37,045 nucleotides of DNA from Planctomycetota bacterium (GTDB taxonomy: Bacteria > Planctomycetota > PLA2 > JAEUHO01): contig JACKGW010000019.1 in NCBI GenBank assembly GCA_020631815.1, positions 1 through 37,045 of the forward strand. The letters run 5' to 3'. Each line of letters opens with the position of its first letter. The stretch's first letter is position 1. Shown here in pieces: positions 23,845-33,511 of this stretch. Under the pieces are notes generated by a model. The model was given only the letters and a program-made list of their open reading frames with translations. It searched no databases and was not told the origin of the DNA. The position numbers and the translations under genes are program-made.

Positions 23845-24615
23845 ATGGCGGGACACAGCCACTTCGCGAACATCATGCACAAGAAGGCCCGCACCGATGC
23901 GAAGCGGGGCAAGGCCTTCAGCAAGGTCAGCACGCTGATCATGGCGGCCGTCCGCCAGGGCGGGCCCAAGATCGAGGACAACCCGCGGCTGCAGCTGGCG
24001 CTCGAGAAGGCGCGCGCAGCCAACATGCCCAAGGACACGATCCAGCGCGCCATCGATCGCGCCAGCGGCGCCGGCGGCACACAGGACTACGTCGAGCTCA
24101 CCTACGAGGCGTACGCCCCCGGTGGCGTGGCCATGCTCATCGAGACGCTGACCGACAACCGCAACCGCACCAACACCGAGGTGCGGACCATCGTCGACAA
24201 GAACGGCGGCTCCATGGGTGCCTCGGGCTCCGTCGCGTGGATGTTCCAGCGCGTGGGCCAGATCGAGGTCTCGGCCGCCGCCACGACGGAAGAGAGGCTG
24301 TTCGAGCTCGCGCTCGAGGCCGGGGCGGAGGACATCGCGCTTCTCGACGCCGGGACGGACGACGCGCGCTTCCTTGTCACCACGCCGGTCACCGCGTTTG
24401 CCGAGGTCCGCGCGGCCTTGGACGCAGCGGGCCTGGAACCGAGCCGGGCCGAGCTGGCGATGGTGGCCGACAACCACGTCGAAGCCGACCTGGCCACGGC
24501 GCGCAAGGTCATGCGCATCCAGGGCCTGCTCGAAGAGAACGACGACGTCCAGACCGTCACCACCAACCTCGACGTCAGCGAGGACGTGGCAGCAGCACTC
24601 GCCGCCGACGAGTAG
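23845..24615 (+). CDS. yebC: YebC/TACO1-family protein
   Basis: The 256-residue protein opens with AGHSHFANIMHKKARTDAKR, the YebC N-terminal signature (usually AGHSKWANIKHRK). It continues with NMPKDTIQRAID, YEAYAPGGVAMLIE, TDNRNRT and GSMGASGSVAWMF, all family hallmarks, and ends in an acidic tail. YebC proteins were long annotated as transcription regulators; several are now linked to relief of ribosome stalling at proline-rich stretches. The role here is inferred from the family. The ATG at 23845 has GGAGG 6 nt upstream. TACACT at 23808-23813 is a possible -10 element with no good -35 box. Confidence 0.95.
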   Translation: MAGHSHFANIMHKKARTDAKRGKAFSKVSTLIMAAVRQGGPKIEDNPRLQLALEKARAANMPKDTIQRAIDRASGAGGTQDYVELTYEAYAPGGVAMLIETLTDNRNRTNTEVRTIVDKNGGSMGASGSVAWMFQRVGQIEVSAAATTEERLFELALEAGAEDIALLDAGTDDARFLVTTPVTAFAEVRAALDAAGLEPSRAELAMVADNHVEADLATARKVMRIQGLLEENDDVQTVTTNLDVSEDVAAALAADE

Positions 24616-24646
24616 GATCGGGGGGCCAGGGACGGCCGGAGGCCCC

Positions 24647-25600
24647 ATGACCCAGACCCCCGCGACTGACCAGCTGGACGCCGTCGAGGCGCTGCGCGCC
24701 AACGTCGAGTCGGTCTTCGTCGGGCGCCCCGAGGTGGTGCGGCTCGTCCTCACGGGCCTGCTGGGCGGCGGTCACGTGCTGCTCGAAGACGTCCCGGGCG
24801 TCGGCAAGACCGTGCTGGCCAAGAGCTTGGCCCGCTCCATCGACGCCGACTTCCGGCGCGTGCAGTTCACGCCCGACCTCCTGCCCGGCGACATCCTCGG
24901 CACGATGGTGTTCGACCCACGCGATGCATCGTTCCGCATGCGCGAGGGGCCCGTCTTCACCAACGTGCTCCTGGCCGACGAGATCAATCGCGCGACGCCG
25001 CGTACGCAGTCGGCGCTGCTCGAGGCCATGAACGATGGGCAGGTCACGATCGACCGTGTCAGCCATGCGCTGGCCTCGCCGTTCTTCGTGATCGCCACCC
25101 AGAATCCCTACGAGTTCGAGGGCACCTACCCGCTGCCCGAGAGCCAGCTCGACCGCTTCATGCTGCGGCTGCGCATCGGCTACCCGTCCGCGGAGGACGA
25201 GCGCCGCATCGTGCGCGCCCAGCAGCGCCAGCACCCGCTCGACAGCCTGAAGGCCGTCGTCCATGGCGATGACGTGGTGCGCCTCCAGGCCGCCGTGCGC
25301 GATGTGCGTGTGGACGACAGCGTGCTCGACTACGCCCTCGAGCTCGGGCGCCGCACCCGTCAGGACAAGCGCTTGCGCGTCGGTGCCAGTCCGCGCGCCG
25401 CCATTGCGCTCACCCGCGCCGCGCAGGCGCATGCGCTGCTGGCGGGTCGCACGTTCGTCGTGCCCGACGACATCAAGGCCCTCGCCGTCGCCGTGTTGGC
25501 GCACCGCCTGGTCGCCGACAGCTACGTGGCCGAGGGCGGTCCCGACGAGCGCGAGCAGGTCGTGAAGGACCTGCTCGATCGCGTCGAGGTGCCCGTCTGA
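24647..25600 (+). CDS. MoxR-family AAA+ ATPase
   Basis: The protein has 317 residues. The Walker A motif is in EDVPGVGKTVLAKSLA (G51-T55). The MoxR-specific RVQFTPDLLPGDILG follows, then Walker B in NVLLADEINRATPRTQSALLEAM and sensor 1 in FFVIATQNPYEFEGTYPLPESQLDRF. The C-terminal lid domain carries VGASPRAAIAL. MoxR proteins act as chaperone-like ATPases, usually with a DUF58/VWA protein encoded next door. Here no DUF58 gene follows; the next gene encodes an anchored HEAT-like protein. The ATG at 24647 has GGAGG about 6 nt upstream. Confidence 0.93.
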   Translation: MTQTPATDQLDAVEALRANVESVFVGRPEVVRLVLTGLLGGGHVLLEDVPGVGKTVLAKSLARSIDADFRRVQFTPDLLPGDILGTMVFDPRDASFRMREGPVFTNVLLADEINRATPRTQSALLEAMNDGQVTIDRVSHALASPFFVIATQNPYEFEGTYPLPESQLDRFMLRLRIGYPSAEDERRIVRAQQRQHPLDSLKAVVHGDDVVRLQAAVRDVRVDDSVLDYALELGRRTRQDKRLRVGASPRAAIALTRAAQAHALLAGRTFVVPDDIKALAVAVLAHRLVADSYVAEGGPDEREQVVKDLLDRVEVPV

Positions 25601-25629
25601 GCGGGCGCCGAGGGCGGCAGATCGCCCTG

Positions 25630-27381
25630 GTGGCCCTCGTTGCCTGGGCCATCGCAGGCGTCGTGCTGCTCGTGGTGCGGGATGGGTCGTCGCGCCCTCC
25701 CGAGGCGGTCGCCTTGGACCTCGACGAGGATGCCGCGAAAGGCCCGGCACCTCGGGTGGCGGGGGACGCGGGGGCCCTGCCCCCGCCCGTCGCGGATGTC
25801 CGGGAGGTCGCCCCGGAAGCGTCGGGGCCACGGCTTGCGATCGCGGAGCTGCCGGCGTCGGACGAGGTTCGCCGCTTCTGGCATCGCTACCTCGCACCGC
25901 TTTCTGCCCGTCTGACGCCCCGCCCGGATCCCGACGTCGCCACAAGCCGCTTGACGCGGGCGCCGGAGGAGCTGGCGGTCGCCGTGGAGGTAGCGGCCGC
26001 TTGGGCAGCGGATCCCGCCCGTGTCCAGGACGCGTCGGCCGACTGGACTTGGGAGCCCCGCGAGCGCCTGCATCAGGCGGTGGAGGGGATGCCGCGTGGC
26101 TCGGAAGGCCGCCGGGCGCTGCACGCGTGGCTGGCCGATCAGAGGGCCTTGCTTGCGGCAGGGCTAGTTCAACCCGGAGAGCGAGACCTATGGCTGGCCG
26201 CCCTGCACGCCGCCAGCCCACTCCAGGCCCCGGCAACAGGCGGCCTCCTCGATGCCTACCTCGTGCCCGACGCGGCAGGAGGAAGTGCAGGGCCGGTCCG
26301 GGCGTTCGTTCGCACCGCCGCGCGTGAGACGAGGCCTTCCCCGGCAGGCAACCTCGTCATGACGACGTACGAGCCGATCGCCTGGCTCGTGCTTGACGCC
26401 TTTCCCGATGAGGAGGTGCTCCCTCTCGTCGAGGCAGTCATCGAGGTGAACCTGCGTGCCCAGCTGGAAGCGGGAACGTTGCCCGACTCGCTTGCCGACC
26501 TCGTGGGTGCGTACGCGAGTCGGCAGGTGCCCAGCGCCACCGGCGGGAGAGCCTCCACATGGCGGGCCGCCGTCCGGCGGTGGGTCGAGCGCTGGCCCGT
26601 CGCCTTCCTGGAGCTGCCTCGCATCGCGAGCGTCTGCCAAGCGCAGGGGATTCCCATCTCCACCTTCTTCGCCACGCTGGGGACGGAGCAGACGGCCGAG
26701 GCGCAGGCCGGCCTCGTGTCCGTCATGCGCCATGCGCGGCCCGATGACCTGCTGCCCTTGGTCCCGCGCGTGCTGCAGTCCTTCAGCTCGGACCTTGCCC
26801 TCTTGGTGCTCCGGACGCTGTTCCCGGATGCCGACGTCGCGCGCAGTACGAAGCGCGACCTCATGTTGCTTGCCCTGGAGGGGCCGGGCACGTCTCGCGA
26901 GGCACTGAGCTTCCTGCCCCATGTCGTCGTCGACCTCGACGAGGCGCTGCCGGCGATCGGCAAGCTCCTGGAGAGCAGCTTGGACAGCCAACGTCAGCGC
27001 GCCGCGGACGCGCTGATGGCCCTTGCCACGGTGCCCACGGTCCGGCGCGAGGACGTGCTGCGTCATGCGGAGGTTCTGGCCGCATCGACGCATGCCGAGG
27101 TGCGCCTGGCCGTGGTGCGGCACCTGGGGCAGGTCGTGAAGCTGCCCGCGGATCGAGCGGCGGTGGAGTCGCTCCTGGGCCGCGCGCTGAATGACCGCGA
27201 CCCCGTGATCACCCGCGCAGCGGCCGACTCGCTCGGCTGGATGGCGCAGCGCGACGAGGGGCTGCGCCCGATCTTCGCGCGTCACCGTCCGCACCCCGAC
27301 CGCGAGACCGACGAGCTGCTCGCCGCCTGGATCGAGGAGTTCGGCGAGCACGACGCCGAGGTGGCGGAGGAGGAGCGGTAG
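25630..27381 (+). CDS. Membrane-anchored HEAT-like repeat protein, function unknown
   Basis: The protein has 583 residues from a GTG start. A hydrophobic segment (ALVAWAIAGVVLLVV) at the very N-terminus is a signal anchor, followed by an acidic, Pro-rich linker and a long helical region. From about residue 430 the sequence shows HEAT/armadillo-like repeats: SQRQRAADALMALATVP, HAEVRLAVVRHLGQVV and DPVITRAAADSLGWMA. Such repeats usually serve as protein-binding scaffolds. The start is uncertain: no ATG is available, and an in-frame CTG at 25597 would give a longer N-terminus. It follows moxR by 29 nt and may be its partner. The gene faces ppdK tail to tail, with repeat C between. Confidence 0.72.
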   Translation: MALVAWAIAGVVLLVVRDGSSRPPEAVALDLDEDAAKGPAPRVAGDAGALPPPVADVREVAPEASGPRLAIAELPASDEVRRFWHRYLAPLSARLTPRPDPDVATSRLTRAPEELAVAVEVAAAWAADPARVQDASADWTWEPRERLHQAVEGMPRGSEGRRALHAWLADQRALLAAGLVQPGERDLWLAALHAASPLQAPATGGLLDAYLVPDAAGGSAGPVRAFVRTAARETRPSPAGNLVMTTYEPIAWLVLDAFPDEEVLPLVEAVIEVNLRAQLEAGTLPDSLADLVGAYASRQVPSATGGRASTWRAAVRRWVERWPVAFLELPRIASVCQAQGIPISTFFATLGTEQTAEAQAGLVSVMRHARPDDLLPLVPRVLQSFSSDLALLVLRTLFPDADVARSTKRDLMLLALEGPGTSREALSFLPHVVVDLDEALPAIGKLLESSLDSQRQRAADALMALATVPTVRREDVLRHAEVLAASTHAEVRLAVVRHLGQVVKLPADRAAVESLLGRALNDRDPVITRAAADSLGWMAQRDEGLRPIFARHRPHPDRETDELLAAWIEEFGEHDAEVAEEER

Positions 27382-27387
27382 CGCGGA

Positions 27388-27578
27388 GGTGCCCGGCTCG
27401 CGGCGGCGCCGCTTCGCGGCGCGGGCCGCGTGCCAGGCTCCGCTGCGCGGCGTCCGCCGCCGGGAGGCGCAATCGCGTGCGACGGCGCAGGGCTACCTAC
27501 GAAGGGCAGCCCGCCCGGGGAGCCAGGCACCTCGCGCGCGTCGCGGCGCTGCCGCTCTGCCGCAAGGAGCCGGGCACC
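27388..27578 (+). repeat. Four-arm dispersed repeat, copy C (nested type)
   Basis: There are four arms in order + + - -. They are GGTGCCCGGCTC (27388-27399), GTGCCAGGCTCC (27430-27441), GGAGCCAGGCACC (27519-27531, reverse orientation) and GGAGCCGGGCACC (27566-27578, reverse). Outer arm 1 is exactly complementary to arm 4, and inner arm 2 matches arm 3 except at the centre, so the unit can form one nested cruciform. It fills the gap between two converging genes: 6 nt from the HEAT-like gene's stop and 7 nt from the ppdK stop. Copy D at 36518 has the same plan. Confidence 0.82.
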
Positions 27579-27585
27579 CCCGCGC

Positions 27586-30411
<2,826 letters not shown>

Positions 30412-30466
30412 GTGCTCCCTCGGCGGACGCAGGCCCGTCAGGGGGCATGGACCCGGGCGCCCTCAG

Positions 30467-30506
30467 GTAGGAGAGCGATGCTAGCCCACATTCGCGACGC
30501 TCCTAC
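30467..30506. repeat. Inverted repeat GTAGGAG/CTCCTAC
   Basis: GTAGGAG (30467-30473) and its exact complement CTCCTAC (30500-30506) are separated by 26 bp and lie about 60 bp ahead of the ppdK start. The pairing extends by a few bases if one A is bulged. It could be an operator for ppdK or a chance match. Confidence 0.3.
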
Positions 30507-30588
30507 GCGGTGCCCGCGCGCTCCGCGGCGCCGGTTCCCAGGCCCTCGCGCCGGGCTGCCGTGCCGTGCGAGCGGGACGGTCGAAGGC

Positions 30589-30604
30589 TGGCCCGCCGCG
30601 TGCT
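30589..30604 (+). promoter_or_regulatory. Candidate sigma-54 (-24/-12) promoter of the pilus motor genes
   Basis: TGGCCCGCCGCGTGCT fits the sigma-54 consensus TGGCACG-N4-TTGCA/T at all but two defined positions. The invariant GG (30590-30591) and GC (30602-30603) have the correct spacing. The predicted start is near 30615, about 45 nt ahead of pilB. A TATACA overlapping its end (30604-30609) could instead be a sigma-70 -10. Type IV pilus genes are sigma-54 dependent in several bacteria. In such GC-rich DNA chance matches are possible. Confidence 0.4.
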
Positions 30605-30658
30605 ATACAGCCCCGTCCGCGCGGGCCCAGGCCCGCACTGCCTTCGCGAGGAGCCTTC

Positions 30659-32338
30659 ATGTCGGCACCGCACAAGCTCCTCGGCCAGGTCCTCTTGGAG
30701 ATGGGCCTGGTCGACGAGCGCAAGGTGAACGAGGCCCTGGAGCACCAGCGCCGCGTCCCGGGCACCAAGATCGGGCAGGCCATGCTCGACCTCGGCTTCC
30801 TGGACGAGATCCAGCTGACCAAGGCCCTCTGCCGGCAGTTCCGCCTGCCGTTCGTGGACCTGACCCGGGCGTCCCCGTCGCGGGACGTGATCGACCTCGT
30901 GCCCCGCGACGTGGTCGAGAACTACGGCATCGTCCCGGTCAAGATGCACCAGGGCAAGCTGATCATCGCCACCGACGACCCGATGGTCACGTTCATGGCG
31001 GACGACCTGCGGTTCGTCCTCAACCGCGAGCTCACGTTCGCGCTGACGCCGACCTCGGGGCTCAACAACGCTCGCGCCGAGGCCTACGGGCTGGGCAAGA
31101 AGGTCGACCAGCCCAAGAAGAAGGGCGGTCAGGTCGAGGAGGAGGAGGCCGAGGCCCCCGTCATCCGCCTCGTGCACGAGATCCTCGAGACGGCCCTCCG
31201 CCAGCGGGCCAGCGACATCCACGTCGAGCCCCAGGCCGATCGTGTCCGCGTGCGGTACCGCGTGGACGGCGTCTGCCACGAGGCCCATTCGCTCGACAAG
31301 GAGCTCTCCGGGCCGGTCATCACGCGCCTCAAGGTGATGGCCAAGATGGACATCTCCGAGCACCGCAAGCCGCAGGATGGGCGTATCAGCCTGACGCTGC
31401 TGGGCCGTCCGATCGACCTGCGCGTCTCGCTGGTCCCGGCCACGGCGGGCGAGTCGATCGTGATGCGTATCCTCGACCGCGAGGCGGGTCTGATCTCGCT
31501 CGACCAGCTGGGCTTCGTCGGCGAGGACCGCGAGCGCTTCGAGCGCATCATCAAGCGCCCCAACGGCATCTTCCTGGTGACGGGGCCCACGGGCTCGGGC
31601 AAGACGACCACGCTCTACGCAGCGCTCAAGCAGCTCAACAAGCCCAACGTCAAGATCATCACGGCCGAGAACCCGGTCGAGTACCACCTCGCGGGCATCA
31701 ACCAGGCCGAGGTGCGCCACAACATCGGCCTCGACTTCGCCCGCATCCTGCGGTCCATGCTGCGTCAGGCGCCCAACATCATCCTGGTCGGTGAGATCCG
31801 CGACGCGGAAACCGCCGAGATCGCCATCCAGGCCTCGCTCACGGGTCACTTGGTGTTCTCGACGCTGCACACCAACGATGCCCCGTCGGCGCTCACGCGC
31901 CTGGTCGACATGGGCGTCAAGCCGTTCCTCGCGGCCACGGCCGTGACGGCCGTGATGGCCCAGCGCCTGCTGCGTCGCCTCTGCCTGTCGTGTCGCCAGC
32001 CTGCCGCCCCGGCAGCTTCGCTGTTCACGGCGGTCGGCCTCAAGCCCGAGGACATCGCGCAGCGCACGATCTACCGTGCCGTCGGCTGCCGCGAGTGCCG
32101 CTTCGAGGGCTACAAGGGCCGCGTCGGCATCTACGAGCTCTTCAGCATGGACCCGCACATCCGCGAGGTCGTCTACCGCGGCGGCAGCAGCTCGGCCGTC
32201 CGCGCCCAGGCCCGCCTCACGGGCGGCTTGCGCAGCCTTCGCGAAGACGGTCTGCGCAAGGTGTTCGAGGGCGTCACCTCCATCGAGGAGGTCCTGCGCG
32301 TGGCCGGTGCCGTCATGGCCATCGAGGCGGCGGCGTGA
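30659..32338 (+). CDS. PilB/GspE-type assembly ATPase with MshEN domain, copy 1
   Basis: This 559-residue hexameric motor ATPase belongs to a type IV pilus or type II secretion system. The N-terminal MshEN-like domain shows two 24-residue motifs: LLGQVLLEMGLVDERKVNEA (continuing to EHQ), then KIGQAMLDLGFLDEIQL (continuing to CRQ), with 6 residues between. In related proteins such motifs bind cyclic di-GMP. Walker A is GPTGSGKT (309-316). The Asp box reads ITAENPVEY, where ITTEDPVEY is usual, and the Walker B region reads LRQAPNIILVGEIRD. Two CxxC pairs (LCLSCRQ, GCRECRF) form the zinc-binding loop. The ATG has GAGGAG 6 nt upstream. It is first in a run of pilB, pilT, pilB and pilC genes. Confidence 0.93.
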   Translation: MSAPHKLLGQVLLEMGLVDERKVNEALEHQRRVPGTKIGQAMLDLGFLDEIQLTKALCRQFRLPFVDLTRASPSRDVIDLVPRDVVENYGIVPVKMHQGKLIIATDDPMVTFMADDLRFVLNRELTFALTPTSGLNNARAEAYGLGKKVDQPKKKGGQVEEEEAEAPVIRLVHEILETALRQRASDIHVEPQADRVRVRYRVDGVCHEAHSLDKELSGPVITRLKVMAKMDISEHRKPQDGRISLTLLGRPIDLRVSLVPATAGESIVMRILDREAGLISLDQLGFVGEDRERFERIIKRPNGIFLVTGPTGSGKTTTLYAALKQLNKPNVKIITAENPVEYHLAGINQAEVRHNIGLDFARILRSMLRQAPNIILVGEIRDAETAEIAIQASLTGHLVFSTLHTNDAPSALTRLVDMGVKPFLAATAVTAVMAQRLLRRLCLSCRQPAAPAASLFTAVGLKPEDIAQRTIYRAVGCRECRFEGYKGRVGIYELFSMDPHIREVVYRGGSSSAVRAQARLTGGLRSLREDGLRKVFEGVTSIEEVLRVAGAVMAIEAAA

Positions 32339-32406
32339 CGTCAGGATCCGTCAACTTCACCTTCACCTCTCGGTAAGCCCGTTACCGACCCAGGAGACGC
32401 GCGCAT

Positions 32407-33483
32407 ATGGCTCTCGTGCCCGGCGACATCCACAAGCTGTTCGACACGATCGTCGAGCAGAACGCCAGCGACCTCCACATCACGGTGGGGCGTCCGCCGG
32501 TGCTGCGCATGAAGGGTCGTCTGCGCAACCTGCAGATCCCGGCGCTCACCAACGAGGACTGCCACGCGCTCATCAGCGAGATCATCCCCGCCGGCAAGAA
32601 GGAAGAGTTCGACGCCGTCGGCAGCGCCGACTTCGGTCACGCCCACGGCGAGAAGGCCCGCTTCCGCGTGGCCGTCTTCAAGCAGAAGGGCAACGCGGCC
32701 ATGGTCTGCCGCCTGATCCCGAACAAGCTGCTGACCTTCGAGCAGATCGGCTTGCCCCACAAGGTCGTCGAGCTGCTCGATCGCCCACGCGGGCTGCTGC
32801 TGGTGACCGGCCCCACGGGCTCCGGCAAGACGACCACGCTCGCCACGATGGTGGACTACATCAACCAGAACGCCGAGCACCACATCATCACGATCGAAGA
32901 CCCCATCGAGTACTTCCACGACCACAAGCGCTGCATCGTGAACCAGCGCGAAGTGGGCACGGACGTGACGTCCTTCGCCGAGGCCATCCGCCGCGCGCTG
33001 CGCGAGGACCCGGACGTCATCCTGCTCGGTGAGATGCGTGACCTCGAGACCATCGCCACGGCGATCACGGCGGCCGAGACGGGCCACTTGGTGTTCGGCA
33101 CGCTGCACACGACGGGCTCGGCGCGTACCGTGGACCGCATCATCGACCAGTTCCCGCCCGAGCAGCAGGAACAGGTCCGCGTGCAGCTGTCCGTGTCGCT
33201 CATCGGCGTGATCAGCCAGGTGCTCATGCCCAAGAAGGACGGCAGCGGCGTCGTCGCCGCGTTCGAGACCATGGTCATGACGCCCGGCATCGAGAACCAC
33301 ATCCGCAAGAACGAGACGTTCAAGATCCCCAGCGCCATCCAGACGGGTCGTCAGATGGGCATGTTCCTGCTCGACGACCACCTCTGGGATCTCTACCAAG
33401 CCGGCACGATCGACGCGCCGCAGATGCTCTCCAAGTGCCAGAACCCGCGTGCCATGCGCGAGCGTCTGGGCGGCGACATCTAG
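32407..33483 (+). CDS. pilT: PilT twitching-motility retraction ATPase
   Basis: The 358-residue protein has the normal PilT length. It has the short N-terminal PAS-like domain (NASDLHITVGRPPVLRMKG), Walker A GPTGSGKT (135-142), the Asp box ITIEDPIEY and the Walker B box REDPDVILLGEMRDLETI. The GEMRDLETI form is diagnostic for PilT-type retraction motors, as assembly ATPases have GEIRD. It also has the His box GTLHTTGSARTVDRIID and the FPPEQQEQVR motif. PilT depolymerises pili and pulls the fibre in. It lies 68 nt after the first pilB and 28 nt before the second. This supports a type IV pilus rather than a pure type II secretion system. Confidence 0.95.
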   Translation: MALVPGDIHKLFDTIVEQNASDLHITVGRPPVLRMKGRLRNLQIPALTNEDCHALISEIIPAGKKEEFDAVGSADFGHAHGEKARFRVAVFKQKGNAAMVCRLIPNKLLTFEQIGLPHKVVELLDRPRGLLLVTGPTGSGKTTTLATMVDYINQNAEHHIITIEDPIEYFHDHKRCIVNQREVGTDVTSFAEAIRRALREDPDVILLGEMRDLETIATAITAAETGHLVFGTLHTTGSARTVDRIIDQFPPEQQEQVRVQLSVSLIGVISQVLMPKKDGSGVVAAFETMVMTPGIENHIRKNETFKIPSAIQTGRQMGMFLLDDHLWDLYQAGTIDAPQMLSKCQNPRAMRERLGGDI

Positions 33484-33511
33484 GTCAGGACCGAAAGGCA
33501 GGAGTCACGAC

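Larger units (their letters stand above)
30412..30658. other. Divergent promoter region between ppdK and the pilus ATPase genes
   Basis: This 247-bp region holds no gene I can support. It contains an inverted repeat at 30467-30506 and a sigma-54-like motif at 30589-30604. Starts of transcription must lie here for both ppdK (leftward) and pilB (rightward). On the minus strand TAGCAT (30478-30483) is a weak candidate -10 for ppdK. Confidence 0.5.
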
